NCBI GenBank assembly: GCA_029718625.1
Contig: CM056380.1
Location: 41,358,169-41,422,168, forward strand
Source: Synaphobranchus kaupii
Taxonomy: Eukaryota; Chordata; Actinopteri; Anguilliformes; Synaphobranchidae
DNA: 64,000 nucleotides
Reading direction: 5' to 3'
Shown piece after piece: positions 33,795-47,342 of this stretch (its first letter is position 1; the number at the start of each line of letters is the position of its first letter). A model generated the notes under the pieces. That model made no database searches. It saw only the letters and a program-made list of their open reading frames with translations, and was not told where the DNA came from. A program made the translations under genes and the position numbers.

Positions 33795-36700
33795 ATGATG
33801 ATGGCAGAAACAATTAGGTATGTCATCCTACTCCAGGAGTGCGGAATCCCTTTCCGCACTATGGATGACACTCTGAGGGAGGAGTGGAGAATGGGGGACT
33901 CTCTCTGGTCCGGCTCGAACGTCGCTCGAGCCGATGGGGTCGGCACATTGACCAAAAACCCTTATGTAAAAATCATGGGAAACAACATCGTGGAAAGTGG
34001 GTGAATCCTCGTCACAGACATTTGTGTCGGGGGTTCCCCACTTAGATTGGTCAATGTGTACGGCCCAACCAGCGTAGCCGAGAGGGTCTCCCTATTTACA
34101 AAACTCAGAACTACTATACACTGTAATATGCCGGTTGTCGTGGGGGGGGGATTTCAACTGTGCCCTCAGGGATGAAGACCGCAGCAGACCAAGGAAAGAT
34201 CGGTCGAGCGACGAGCTGCGGTCTATCATAGAGGATTTCTCCCTCCACGACGCCGGGGGCGCCTCTCCCCCACAACACACATGGGTGAACTCCTCTGGTG
34301 TCTCCTCATCCCATATTGACATGTTCCTGCTCTCCCCAGGCCTGAGAGTGCACGCCTTTTCCATCCGGGCAGTGCACTACTCAGACCACCACATGGTGAC
34401 CGTGTCCCTGGCCTGGGAGAAGTCCATAACCGTTGGTAGGGGTCTCTGGAGAATGAATACTAGCCATCTCCAGGACCCCAAAGTGCGTCTCTCCTTCTCG
34501 AGGCGGTACCTGGAGTGGGTGAGTTTAAAACATCTTTTTGACTCCCCGATAGAGTGGTGGGAGATGGTGAAGGAGCGGGTGCAGGGCTACTTCCAGGCAG
34601 TCGGGCGGAGGAAGGCCAAGGAAAGGAGGGCGGCTTTTGACCACGCTAATGCTGCCCTCCAAAGACTGAGCCTCCTCCAGTCCCCAGGCCTGGAGGTAAG
34701 CAGCGAGATCGCACTCGCTAAACAGAGCCTCTCCGCCCTCTATCGGGAGGAGCGGAAAAAATACACCTTCCGCTCCAAACTCCAGGGCCTTGAGGAGGAC
34801 GAGAAGTGCACTAGGTACTTCTTCCGCAGGGCACGGTCAAAAACATCTCTTCCCTCTATAACAGCAGAGGGGTGGTGGTGTCTGAAGAGGCGGAGGTCCG
34901 GGAGGTGGCCAAGGAGTTCTATGCGGGCCTGTACAGCATAAGGCCTGCAGACGGGGCTCTCATGGACACCTTCCTGGGCTGCCTGGACAGACGCCTGGGG
35001 GACGAGAGCATGGAACCTGAGTTGAGCACCGAGGAGCTCACCCGGGCCGTGCGCTCCCTTAATCAGCACAAAGCTCCTGGTCCTGACGGGATCCCGGCCG
35101 AATTTTATCAGGCCTTTTGGGATCTCCTGAAGGAGGACGTGGCGGAAGTTTTCAGGGCGACGTACAGGGAGGGGCGGTTGGGGGCCTCACTGAGGCAGAG
35201 TGCGGTTGCTCTTGTCCCTAAGAAGGGGGACCTGAAGGACCTCCGGCACTGGCGGCCGATTAACCTCCTCTCAGCTGATTATAAGATAATGGCGAAGGCG
35301 CTGATGAGGAGGTTCCAACACCTGATAACATCGGTGGTCGGCCCCGACCAAACGTGCAGTATTCCAGGGAGGTCCATAAACGACAATCTGCTCCTCGTGA
35401 GGGATGTTATAATCCACTCCGGGGAGCGCAGGTCCCCCGTGGGCCTTCTCAGCCTAGACCAGGAGAAGGCCTTTGACAGGGTAAGCCATGTGTGCTTGGA
35501 GAGGGTGCTAGAGAGGTTTAATTTTCCTAGCTCCCTCCTGCGCTGGACCAAAATGTGTTTGACTGACATCTCGGGGAGGGTGGTTGTGAACAAGCAACCA
35601 TCCGCCCCCTTTAACATTAGGTCTGGCGTCAGGCAGGGATGCCCCCTAGCATCCCTCCTGTACATCATCTACCTGGAGCCGTTCCTTCAGGCCATCAGGG
35701 GCAACCCGGGCATCGCTGGTTATCCACTGCCCGGGGCCCAGGGGGAGCGGCTTAGGGTGATGGCGTACATGGACGACATCACCATCGTCGGCACAGACAG
35801 TCATTCCATCACCGTTGCCAACAAGGTGCTGGATGACTTCTGTGCAGCCACTGGCGCCCTAGTCAATAGGGACAAGAGTGAACTGTTTCTGTCTCGGCAT
35901 TGGAGTGAGCCACTAACCGTTTCTTCCCCTGTGCGCAGAGATAAAATCAAGCTCCTGGGGGTGACCTTCCAGTCAGACGGTGAAGGAAGGCTGAGCTGGG
36001 AGGGAACCCTCCGCCACGTCCAGGTTAAACTCCGGAGCTGGAGCGTGCGGCCTCTGACTCAGACGGGTAAGATCCTGGTCCTGAAGGCAATAGTCCTTCC
36101 CATTTTTCTCTACTTGGGGAGGGTGTTTCCCCTAGACAAGGCCACTAGTAAACTTATTACTAGAATGGCCTTTCGCTTTGTCTGGGGGAGCACCATGGAA
36201 AAGTTGAAAAGAGCTACCCTCCTCAAGGAAGAGCGGAATGGGGGCAGGTGGGTTCCAGACATAGTTAACATCGTGTTGGTGCAGGGTCTGGCCACACTGG
36301 TCCAGAACACTCGGAAGGTCGAGAAGGCCTCTGGTGCCTTTGCTAGGTACTATGCCACTCCCTTCCTGAGGACGGTGGGCCTGTGTGCGCTGGACCTCAC
36401 CATACCGTACAGCTGGGACCCCCCATATGTATATCGAGCCCTGAGGGACTTTGCTTTTGGGGCAGGATTGCCCAGGGCCGGGCTGACCTCGTGGAGCTAT
36501 AAAATAATCATGGCTCATTTAAGAACGAAGGAGACCATGACACTCCCGAGGGGCAGCACGACCCTGGACCGTCTATAATCTGGGCTAATGTCCTAAATAA
36601 ATGCATAAGTAACAAGCAAAAGGACATTGCCTGGATGTCTGCCCACATGTGTCTCCCCACCAGGTCATTCATGTTTAAGCGGCACTTGGCCCTGACCGAG

Positions 36701-37428
36701 CGCTGCCCCCACGGATGCACTGACTCAGAACACATCTACCATCTGTTCTGGGAGTGCTCCGTGGCCAGACGGGTCTGGGGCCTTGTTGTTTCCTCTGTCT
36801 CCCGTAACAGGTTGCTGCCGAGGTCCTCCCTGACTGCTGAGAGTGTCCTCTACGGTCCCCCGTGGAGGATGTAAAACACCAGAGCTCCAGCGTCAGTGGA
36901 GGATCGTTAACACCATGAAGCAGGTCCTGTGGGAGGCGAGGAACATCAAGGTCTATCAAAACACAACGGTAGACCTGGTCACTCTCAGGAGGAGGGCGCA
37001 AAACCTCCTCCAAGACGGTGTTATGGTCGACTTCGCGAAGGACAAGTGTCTGGCGAGAGAGAAATGGGGGGTGGACCATTGGAAAGAACTGATCATCTAG
37101 TCCACCCCCCTCCATCCCAAGGAAGAGAGAGAGACATAAATGAACATTTGCCCACCCAATAACCCGGGAACGCATGTACTGTTCTTCATTTCACATTGAA
37201 TTTCTTTTTTTGTTGTCTCTTTTTGGTGAATTGTGATTTTGTATGTGATGTCTTTCTTATGGTGTCTTGATTGTTGTCTGTTTATTTTAAAGTAAAATTT
37301 AAAAGGGAAGGGAAAATTCCAACCCTGGTAGTGTGTTTTAATATGTGAGATGAATGAAATGTTGATGATGTAATGAAATGTTTTTATTGGAAATGGAAAT
37401 TTAAAACCAATAAAGACAAATTTTACTA
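33795..37428 (+). pseudogene. 5'-truncated L1/Tx1-like LINE, ORF2 with endonuclease and reverse transcriptase
   Basis: The frame starts inside the endonuclease (YVILLQECGIPF) and continues with VNVYGPTS, GGDFNCALRDEDR and YSDHH, the APE-type nuclease motifs. The reverse transcriptase follows: HKAPGPDGIPAEFYQ, LVPKKGDLKDLRHWRPINLL, LLSLDQEKAFDRVSH (motif A Asp), GVRQGCPLAS (motif B), VMAYMDDITIV (motif C). A C-terminal zinc-knuckle-like region (CPHGCTDSEHIYHLFWEC) ends near 37100. Breaks: TGA at 34002-34004, a frameshift in the G run near 34141, another near 34850, a third near 36570 and one near 36870. The 3' UTR ends in an AATAAAG-containing tail near 37428. No ORF1 is present, consistent with 5' truncation. 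The 568-codon RT frame at 34872-36578 is the longest in the window. Confidence 0.85.
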
Positions 37429-38845
37429 CTAATGGATTACACGATTCTGTTGTTCACTAGGTTCTTGGTTCGCGTCACTAACGTTAGTCACTGGAAACAG
37501 AATTTCACTCTTGTTACAAAGTAGCAAGCGAGCGAATGTGTTAGCTACAGTTAGCAAACTACCTCGCGAACATGTGTCTGGTTTGGTCGCTTGACAGCAA
37601 AATACTTGTAACTAGCTAGATATTCGTAGATTCAATTTAAGAACATCTGCGAAAATGCATATAAATAAATAAAATCAGGCAATGTAACCACTCTTGAAAA
37701 GCAATTTACAGATAATCAGTAAGATAATCACTGGTTTTACGTAAAGCATGATTTGTGAATTTATCACGGGTGTTTTTTAAATTTTTTTACTCAACTCTTC
37801 CGTTTCAATTGCCGTTATGTGCATTAATTTTAAAAGCTTCATACTTTCATAATTCAGAAACCAAGATAGCTCAGACCTGTTGCATTTTGATAGTAATGAC
37901 CTCAATACAATGGTTTCAGAGAGAAAACTCCATGTAGATATATTCACAACCTTGGCTGATTTGTGAAACCTGTAATTCATTTTTTTTAAATGTTCAAATA
38001 TACTGTATATTCCATACGTCATTATGGGCCTGGAAGGTGCTATTCAGAGGCTTACTGCTCACTAACCAGAACACATAATGACTTCAATCCAATGGTTTCA
38101 GAGAGAACCCTCCATGTCCATTAACATGAACCTTCCAGGCCCATAATGAGGTATGGAATATACAGTAGGGTGAATTCAGATAAAGTGGGACACTTTTTGG
38201 AATTTTGCCTTCTGGTACCTATTTCGATATTAGTCCAACACATTTACACAGCACATGATACAATTCTGAAATCCTCAAGATGTTATCTGACCACATAAAA
38301 AGAAAAAAATGTAGAAATCTTGCTCACAGGATGCATGACACACCTTTATATTTCATTTGAGCCACAGCGCATTTTTTCATCTGCGTTTGGGAATGTGGGA
38401 CAGCTCATTAGATAATTTGGGACACCAATTCTTTATAATAAAACCCCAATAACAAGCTATAATGTAGTACATTGCAATATATTTTAATGGTGCACCATGC
38501 TTAAATACACTAAGTAAACATCAGGACCCAAGCAAAAAAATATTATAATTAAAGTATACTTTTAGTACGTACTCATCATGTAGTAACTACTCATTTTGTG
38601 TTAAACTGGCCACACTTTAAGTACAGGCTAATGAATGCACTAAAGTTGTACTTTTGTAGAACTTCTGTACAACTGTAGTGTATTTACTGTACTTAAGTGT
38701 ACTAAATTGAGACACGTCTTACAAACGTAAAGTATATTTAAGTATACTAATTCAAAGGGTGATTTGTAGGTATTGGAAATAGAATTTTAAATGATGACTA
38801 CAGTGTTTGAAATATACTTTAAATAGCATTAAAAGTAGTAGCCTA
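37429..38845. other. Non-coding, includes a small palindrome
   Basis: AT-rich. 37998-38168 is a fold-back repeat: TATTCCATACGTCATTATGG near 38010 is mirrored near 38135-38165. The block AATGGTTTCAGAGAGAA occurs at about 37908 and 38090. A patch of AAGTATACTT-type words lies at 38540-38760, similar to the loop at 12660-12900. No gene. Confidence 0.6.
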
Positions 38846-39588
38846 TGTGACAGATCGGTTGTCGGGAAAAGAGTCAGAATCCAGGGCTGGTGAATAATAG
38901 TTTTTTTAATGCAATAATATTGTCCAAGCAATGTACAGAGGAAAGCAAAGTTCAGTGCTGCTCATCTGTTGTTCCTTCACATATTTATACCATTTCAAAC
39001 AGGTCATAGGAAGGAGGGGTGAGTACATAGATCACAAGATGCTGGTGCAATGTCAGCAGTCCCCCCCACTCCACCTCACTTTTTCTGAGTTTTGGGCACA
39101 TTACACAATCAGTGTCTGATACTCTATCTGTTTTTCAATAAGCATTCTCCCGGAGGAATTAATGACCAACGTCCATTTATACCACTAGGGAAAACAGGTG
39201 CTCTAACCCCTTGTCTGTTGGTCTAACTTCCTGCGGAATTACTTTTTGTCAAGGAAATAGCACGAAATATCACTTTGATCCTTCGAGCCTCCCTCTCTCT
39301 CGGGCGCAGCTCCAGGCTGGATCCCTTTCCACTGAGTTCCTTCCACCCGACTCCTCTGAGTGAAGGACCCTCAGCCTCTCTGCTTCCCAGGCGTCTCCTT
39401 TTCAGAAACCCTGATCACAGAAAGCACTGCTCGCTTACTATTGCATTCGGTTTCAGCTTACAGTGGCCTGACTGTACATTGAGCCGAGCGCGGCGGCCAT
39501 GTGCTCCACTACAGGGACGCCACTCATGGTCTTACTGCTCTCTGCGACCCGACCGGCCGGTGACCAAGTCGATAGCGAGGTCGTAACA
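38846..39588 (-). mobile_element. Candidate solo LTR
   Basis: The stretch starts TGTGACAGATCGG and ends GGTCGTAACA (TG...CA), is less AT-rich than its neighbours, and read on the minus strand opens TGTTACGACC as many gypsy LTRs do. It abuts exactly the start of the array segment at 39589. Left flank GCCTA and right flank ATTCT do not match, so there is no target duplication; a later rearrangement or a wrong call would explain that. Confidence 0.35.
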
Positions 39589-41650
39589 ATTCTTTGTATT
39601 TTCCTTTTGTAAAATTTTAATGAATTTGTATTCACAATGAAAGCACTACAATTTCAATAGCTTCTGTGGCATGGTACCAAGTTGCCTCAAACAAACTTTG
39701 CCATCATAGACATGATTGCTCAAATTTACGACTTTTGTAATTTTGACAGGAAAATGTGAAAAAGTAATGTAAATGTCAAGAACTTCTTGTAACCTGAGGC
39801 CTGAGACCAATGTCACTATTATCATGCAACTTCCCTCAACTTCGTTAAAATTGCTATTTTTTTCTGTGCTTACGAAAATGCATTGAGTTATTATAAATAA
39901 AACAGTCACACTTCAATAGCTTGTTAAGGGTTGTTTCTCCTGACAAATTTTCCTATTGAACTCTATGGAAAAAGAAGTCAGGAGAAGAAACCCTTCAAGT
40001 TATCCATCCATATCTACTGTATTTCTGGCAACAGAGTGATGGTTTAAGGCTTGTTTGATACGTGAGACCCTTGATGACTTAGAGCCATTATAATTAATAT
40101 AAAGAATCATGTTGTAAATTTGAGCAATACTATCTTTAACAATAGTAAAGTTAGTTTGAGGCATCTTAGTCACACGTCACAGAACAATTGAAATTTTAGT
40201 GCTTTTATTTTGAAGAAAGATTTAATAAAAATTTATAAGAGGAAAATTTGAGAAATAATCATTTGTAAATTTGAGCTATACTCTGACAACAGTCAATTTG
40301 CTTTGAGGTGTCTTGGTCACATGACACAGAAACTATTGACATTTTAGTGTACTTATTTTGAAGAAACATTCCTTTAAAATATACAAAGGGACCATTTGAA
40401 AAATAATCAGTTGTCGATTTGAACTATACTGTCTCTGACAACATTAAAGTTGGTTTGAGGCATCTTAGTCACGTCACAGAAGCTATTGAAATTTTAGTAG
40501 TTTTATTTTTAAGAAACATTCCTTTAAAATATACAAAGGGACCATTTGAAAAATAATCAGTTGTAGATTTGAACTATACTGTCTCTGACAACATTAAAGT
40601 TGGTTTGAGGCATCTTAGTCACGTCACAGAAGCTATTGAAATTTTAGTAGTTTTATTTTGAAGAAACATTCCTTTAAAATATACAAAGGGACCATTTGAA
40701 AATAATCAGTTGTAAATTTCAGCTATCCTGTCTCTGACAACAGGCAACTTAGTTTGAGGTGTCTTGGTCACATGTTACAGAAGCTATTGAAATTCTAATA
40801 GTTTTATTTTGAAGAAAAATTTAATTAAAATTTATAAGAGGAAAATTTGAGAAATAATCATTTGTAAATTTGAGCTATACTCTCTCTGACCACAGTCAAT
40901 TTGCTTTGAGGCATCTTGGTCACATGACACAGAAACTATTGACATTTTAGTGTATTTATTTTGAAGAAGAATTATTTTAAAATATACAAAGGGAAAATTT
41001 GAAAAATAATCAGTTGTAGATTTGAGCTATACTGTCTCTGACAACATTAAAGTTGCTTTGAGGCATCTTAGTCACATGTTACAAAAGCTATTTAAATATT
41101 AGTTGTTTTTTTTTTTAAGAAAAATTAATTAAAAATTTAAAAAAGGAACATTTGAAAAATAATCAGTTGTATATTTGAGCTATCCTGTCTCTGACAACAG
41201 GCAACTTGGTTTGAGGTGTCTTGGTCACATGTCACAGAAGCTATTGAAAAGTTTAGTAGTTTTATTTTGAAGAAAGATTTAATAAAAATGTATAAGAAGA
41301 AAATTTGAGAAATAATCATTTGTAAATTTGAGCTATACTCTCTCTGACAACAGTCAATTTGCTTTGACTTGGTCACATGACACAGAAACTATTGACATTT
41401 TAGTGTATTTATTTTGAAGAAAAATTCTTTTAAAATATACAAAGGGAAAATTTGAAAAATAATCAGTTGTAGATTTGAGCTATACTGTCTCTGACAACAT
41501 TAAAGTTGCTTTGAGGCATCTTAGTCACATGTTACAAAAGCTATTGAAATATTAGTTGTTTTTTTTTAAAGAAAAATTAATTAAAAATTTAAAAAAGGAA
41601 CATTTGAAAAATAATCAGTTGTAAATTTGAGCTATCCTGTCTCTGATAAT
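39589..41650. repeat. Tandem array A, about 150-bp unit, forward orientation
   Basis: A unit with AATAATCAGTTGTA, TCTCTGACAACA, GGTTTGAGGCATCTTAGTCA and TATTTTGAAGAAA recurs about every 150 bp (for example CATTCCTTTAAAATATAC at 40367, 40517 and 40667). The first part, 39589-39900, is in the opposite orientation, and a hairpin centre (AAGGGTTGTTTCTCCTGAC with its complement) lies near 39930-40000. 39589-40215 is nearly identical, in the same orientation, to 47653-48281. Non-coding. Confidence 0.85.
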
Positions 41651-42280
41651 AATTTTTGAGTGCAACAGGAAGTTTTGCTTCTCGACAACAATTCTGTATG
41701 TATCTCAGTACACTACATTTGTTAAAGTATCTGCCTAAAAGGATTTTTTTTCTTTACAGCACCAGAAATTATGCACTGTGTCATTAAAATTGTTTAGGCT
41801 ACTGGTTATTGGTATCTCAGACACATAGTGGAACATCACATAACAATTTACCATGTAGACATGCGTTAAATTAATTTGTGTAGGCCTATAGCTTGTCTCT
41901 TATCTTTTTCTTTTTTTACCGACAGCTGCACAATCAACAGCGTTCCCTTTGACTACATCTAGACATTTTCATCGCATTCCTGAAAGATATTATTTGTATG
42001 CTATTTAAAAAATTGTTTCAAATGTTTTTCGTGAGCACTTCTTTAGTCTAGTGAGCAGTCGCATTAAACTAGGCTATATTGTAGCAATAATTAATTATAA
42101 ATTAATTGTTCTCCCTATGTGCAATAGCTATAGGCTACAGAAAAGAGGTAGGTCTATAACGTTCTTGAAAACGTTCGGCTAAGAGGGTAGGGTTTAAAGT
42201 TCCCCACCTGTCAAGCACTACTTCTCTGTGGTCTCCGCCCTGCGATTAAATTTCCCAGAGTATGTGTCTGGCAGAAGATG
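41651..42280. other. Unique spacer upstream of the exon 1 candidate
   Basis: No repeat or gene recognised. Presumed promoter-side DNA of the elongase exon 1 candidate; a GC-richer patch (TCTCCGCCCTGCG) lies near 42230. Confidence 0.5.
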
Positions 42281-42551
42281 GGCTATAAGTACGCAGCTAC
42301 TGCCGAACTCGCATCATCACAGTGAATTAAACAAGCCTGCAAGGTGGAGTAGCCTACATTCCTTTATCTGCGTTGCGTTCCATTCCACTCAAAGGTTATA
42401 AGCACAAGCTATAGCCTGTTTTAGTTTTACAGACAGACCCGAAATTTCGCGTTGTTCGGTCAGATTATTGAAATTGAGAGGGAACGACCGCATCGTCTGT
42501 CTGAAGGAGAGAAGTCACGTAGGCTAAGGAGTTACTGAAGCGGTACCAGTG
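42281..42551 (+). promoter_or_regulatory. elovl6l: Possible promoter and 5' UTR for the exon 1 candidate
   Basis: TATAAG at 42284-42289 lies about 265 bases before the first ATG, with a GC-richer patch just upstream. If used, transcription would start near 42315 on the plus strand, and the 5' UTR would be about 235 bases. Inferred from position only. Confidence 0.35.
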
Positions 42552-42655
42552 ATGATGAAAATGAATGAGACGGACCATCAACTACATCTTGTAGAATTTG
42601 GCTTTGAGCGGCGATTTGATGAAAGAGTTGCATTCGAATGGATACAAGAAAATTG
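42552..42655 (+). CDS. elovl6l: Fatty acid elongase ELOVL6-like, exon 1 candidate, on the opposite strand to exons 2-4
   Basis: Translation from the first of two adjacent ATGs gives MMKMNETDHQLHLVEFGFER then RFDERVAFEWIQENW, followed by a good donor (TG|GTGAGAAAAG). FE..F.E..A..W.QENW is the ELOVL6 N-terminal signature. The exon ends after two bases of the Trp codon, exactly what exon 2 (31093) needs. The joined exons total 816 bases with no stop. Yet this exon lies on the plus strand while exons 2-4 lie on the minus strand, so normal cis-splicing cannot join them in the sequence as given. It sits between inverted arrays A and B. Alternatives: true inversion, assembly misorientation, or a duplicated exon with the proper copy outside the window. 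Confidence 0.85.
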
Positions 42656-42793
42656 GTGAGAAAAGCACTTGGATGGGACACTAATTGCGTTTCCTAAACT
42701 AAATCCGTATATGGGCTACCCGCAACCTCTCTATAGTCAGTCAATCCGTTCTCTATACAATTCTCATGGGATATATTTTGGGTTACTATAACT

Positions 42794-43292
42794 CAGTGGC
42801 GTACCGTGGGAGTAGAACTAGGTCTTCTGTAAAATTACCTTTAACGGATGATCACTCTCAAACGGTTTCCGTTGACTTTGCCTGGTTGTCAATCAAATTG
42901 ATTCACTCAATAACCAAGAACAATAAGTAAATTATTAGACTAGCTACCGAGTTATTTTGAGATGGCATTATTGTTCTGTGCACCAAACTTGTTACATTTT
43001 TCTATATCCGCATTTATGATGACGTGTTATGCGAAGATTCTGACTTTTAAATGGTCCATGCTCCACTTTTTCCAACGTACCGGCCGTCGCTACATATATT
43101 TAAGTGCTACCCATTCTATGACGCGAAGAAAAATACTAGCACAGGAAAACTTGATATATTCATTGTTTGTTAATCAGTAAATTAATTGCTTGATTGATAA
43201 TTAAGAACTATAAGTGGAAACAGGTTGAGAGTAATAGCCGTATAAAGGTATGGTTACCGAAGGCCTATTTTACAGCCGACATTACGCCACTG
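42794..43292. mobile_element. hAT MITE with 8-bp target duplication, next to exon 1
   Basis: Starts CAGTGGCGTACCGTG and ends ACATTACGCCACTG; CTATAACT flanks both sides (42786-42793 and 43293-43300). It lies 138 bases beyond the exon 1 donor. The 72-codon frame inside (42962-43180) has no transposase motif. Confidence 0.85.
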
Positions 43293-45260
43293 CTATAACT
43301 ATGCGCTTTCTGAGCAACGTAAAGTTGGTTTTATATTGGATATTCAGTGGATATTCGTTTTTCAAATTTCAATAGCTAATGACTGAAGCATGTAGGTGCA
43401 TTTTAATTTACATATTTGTTATCAGTGTAGAACAAAGAGACTTTTACAAGCTTTTTTTTCATATTTCAGGAAAAAAAAAGTCAATGTTGAGCCTATAAAA
43501 ACACTTGAATTTCAATAGTTCCAATGCCATTTGAATTAGAAGTGTCAAACCAACTTTAATCTCTTTGGAGACATTATTGCTCAAATTTACAACTGATTAT
43601 TTTTCAAATTTTATTTTTGTAGATTTTAAATGAATTTCCTTTCAAAATAAAACAGCTAAAATTTCAATAGCTTCTGTGACATATGACGAAGACGCCTCAA
43701 ACCAAGTTTAATGTTGTCAGACATTATAGGTCAAATTTACAACTAATGATTTTTCTAATGTTTTTTTTGTAAATTTTTAATGAATTTTTCTTTTTTTTTT
43801 AAAAACGCTAATATTTCAATAGCTTCTGTGACATGTGACTACGATGTCTCAAACCAACTTTAATGTTGTCAGAGACATTATTTCTCCAATTTACAAGCAA
43901 TATTTTTTCCAATTTTCCCTTTGTGAAATTTACATACATTTTATTCAAAATAAAAGCACTAAAATTTCAATAGCTTCTGTGATATGTGACTAAAATGCCT
44001 TAAACCAACTTTAATGTTGTCAGAGACAGTAGCCTATAGCTAAAATTTAAAACTGATTATTTTTCAAATGGTCCCTTTGTATATTTTAAAGGAATTTTTC
44101 TTCAAAATAAATACAATAAAATGTCAATAGTTTCTGTGACATGTGACCAAGACACCTCAAAGCAAATTGACTGTTGTCAGAGACAGTATACCTCAAATTT
44201 ACAACTGATTATTTCTCAAATTTTTCTTTAATTAATTTTTTATTAATTTTTCTCAAAAAAACAACAACTAATGTTTCAATAGCTTTTGTGACAAGTGACT
44301 AAGATGCCTCAAACCAACTTTAATGTTGTCAGAGACAGTATAGCTCAATCTACAACTGGATTATTTTTCAAATTTTTCTTTTGTATATTTTAAAGGAATT
44401 GTTCTTCAAAATAAATACACTAAAATGTCAATAGTTTCTGTGTCATGTGACCACGACACCTCAAACCAAATTGACTGTTGTCAGAGAGTGTATAGCTCAA
44501 ATTTACAACTGATTATTTCTCAAATGTTCCTTTTTTAAAATTTCTATTAATTTTTCTCCAAAAAAAAAATACTAATATTTCAATAGCTTTTGTGACATGT
44601 GACTAAGATACCTCAAACCAACTTTAATGTTGTCCGAGAGAGTATAGCTCAAATCTACAACTGATTATTTTTCAAATTTTCCTTTTGTATATTTTAAAGG
44701 AATTTTTCTTCAAAATAAATACACTAAAATGTCAATAGTTTCTGTGTCATGTGACCAAGACACCTCAAAGCAAATTGACTGTTGTCAGAGAGTGTATAGC
44801 TCAAAGTTACAACTGATTATTTCTCAAATGTTCCTTTTTTTAAATTTTAATGAATTTTTATACAAAAAAAAATACTAATATTTCAATAGCTTTTGTGACA
44901 TGTGACTAAGATACCTCAAACCAACTTTAATGTTGTCAGATACATTACTTCTCCAATTTACAAGTGATGCTTTTACCAATTTTCCCTTTTTAAATTTTAA
45001 ATCAATTTTTATTCAAAATAAAAACACAAAAATTTCAATAGCTTCTGTGGCATGTGACCAAGACACCTCAAACCAACTTTACTGTTGTCCAAGACATTAT
45101 TGCTCAAATTTACAAGTGATTATTTTTCAAATTTTATTTTTGTAAATTTTAAATGAATTTTTCTTCAAAATAAAATGGCTAAAACTTCAATAGCTTCTGT
45201 GACATATGATGAAGACACCTCAAACCAACTTTAATGTTGTCAAAGACATTATAGCTCAAA

Positions 45261-47342
45261 TATAGACTGGTTTCTCACCAACGTCACAGTAGAGGTGCGC
45301 ACGCAACACTGGGGCAGAATATTCAATATTGCAAAAGAAATCAACATCAACTTGTAATTGCAGAAGCTGAAATGGATGATGAAGGACACTTGTTTAACTT
45401 TGAATATCTTAGTTACATCAACAGTGAGATAGCTAAGCAGTTTGGTGTAAACATGTGTAATATTTATTCAATTTAGTAAGTGTCCAGGAAGTATATAGTT
45501 TTCCAGCGTAGATGAGCTGAGGTGGGTTTTAGTCACTTTTTTTTTTGGAATACCCTGTGATTTGTGAACCTGGGGCATGTGGTCCAGGGTTGCCAGACTG
45601 TGGGATTTTCCCCTAAATTTAGAGGATTTTAACAATTCATGGGGGAATTTTTAAAGAAAAAATGTATGGGAGTCAATGATAGATGGGGGAATTTAAAAGG
45701 AGGTATGGGGGGAAATTGTGAGAAAATTGTATGGGACTCAATTGAAGATGGGGGATTTTCTGAATTTTTTGGGGGGGAAATTAATTCAGGCATCTGGCAA
45801 CACTGATGTGGTCTGTCTGTGTCTAGACTAGCGTTAGCTAGCCACTGTAACGTTACTGTCTTGGTTGCATCTCACAGCGCTCACATTTGCTAACTGCTAG
45901 ATTGCCAATGTTAATTTTGTTAAATCTAAAGAATTAACCAGCTTAGAGTTAGCCAACGTATTTCCCGAAAAAGCAAGTTTACACCAGTGAACACTTGGAT
46001 AAAACAAATAAGATGGATAACGTTAATTGAAACGTAGCTAGATAGCGCCCATTATCGGGCACGCAACCATATTGGAACTTCCTCGACAGCTGATTTGCCA
46101 ATGCGGTAAAAAAATATATATATATTTGCTTTGTCTATAGCACATTCACAATATTAGCAAAATGTGTGTTGTTGTTTTTTTAAACTCTAGTTCATTGTAA
46201 TCAACTCAACTAGCAAGCACCAACATCAAGAAGTGCCATTTTTTACATGTCCACTCGAGGGCGCGGTAGGTGAAGAAATAAATCCAATGAGATGGACTGC
46301 CATGTGTAAATAATCCAGTTAGCCAGCCATCTTACCACCATAATGGGAATTCAAAAGGTATTTTTCTTGATTCAATAAACTAATAACTGATTATTAAAAC
46401 AACAAAAATCATGAGCTTCTTTTATGCACTGCAACAGCTCCCCTTTTTTGGCAGTAACCTACTAGCCTACTGTCTCATCTAAAAGTAAAAAATAAATAAA
46501 AAAGACTACCGGTCACTTCTAACTTACATGTTCATTGGATTAAAAGTTATCTTATCGTTTTTTGAATCTAATAAATATAATATGTTCAATAGTAACGTTA
46601 TGTGCCCAAATAATATCAGTATCGTAGCTTTGTTGTTCACAAAAGTTTCTGTTTTCTGCCCGAAACAGGGTTCGGTACACTAGCTAGCTAACCATTACAG
46701 AAGAAAACACTGGTAGTAGCTAGGCTACTAGTGCCCTTTCTGTTCTGGCTAAAACTAAAAGTAGGTTAACGATAGGCTTTAGTTAAACATTAAGTTATCA
46801 ACACATCATCACACAGACAATTTACTAACACAATAGTTGTCAGCTGCACCACCTTTGTGTGTGTTAAGTAGCCTAACGTTAGCTAGCTAGACAGGCTATG
46901 TCGACTCCTATCTGGCCAAACACAATAAAATATTAACGGCGTAACACAGAAGTTACAGCTAACGTTAGCTATATCAGTTTCAAGCAGACTAGACAATTTT
47001 TTAAAATTTGTTAATGTGGTGTATCCTATCTGTCCAAGTTATTAAGTTGGACTAACGTTAAAAATTAAGTTGTCAACTTGCCGCTGATCAAAAATTGACA
47101 GTTTATGACGTTACAACAAAAAAAGTTGTAGCCTAATAAGACTAACACTAGCTATAATTTGTATAACTGTGCCAAGATGAAAGTGAAATAAAAGAACCAG
47201 AAACAAAATTAGATGCACTTGGTCCGTTAAATCGTTGATGATCAAGTTCACCGCATTGTGATAGCCTGCCAAGGTGATACACTTTTTGCCCCAGGGTTGC
47301 GCACGCATCCTCTTTTGTTTACAAACAAGAAATGGGTCTATA
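45261..47342. mobile_element. TIR element interrupting array B
   Basis: Left end TATAGACTGGTTTC with GTGCGCACGCAACACTGGGGCA, right end mirrored as TGCCCCAGGGTTGCGCACGC and GAAATGGGTCTATA. Array sequence stops at one end and resumes at the other. A 34-codon frame at about 45373 (MDDEGHLFNFEYLSYI) is the only candidate coding piece and has no recognised family. Superfamily not assigned. Confidence 0.6.
45585..45805. mobile_element. Short hAT MITE with 8-bp target duplication
   Basis: Starts CAGGGTTGCCAGAC and ends CATCTGGCAACACTG; ATGTGGTC flanks both sides (45577-45584 and 45806-45813). 221 bp, nested in the element at 45261-47342. Interior is made of GGGGGAATTT-type words. Confidence 0.85.

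Noticed and set aside
36675..37175. 166-codon minus-strand frame
   Set aside because: Shadow of the LINE C-terminal region, which is coding on the plus strand.
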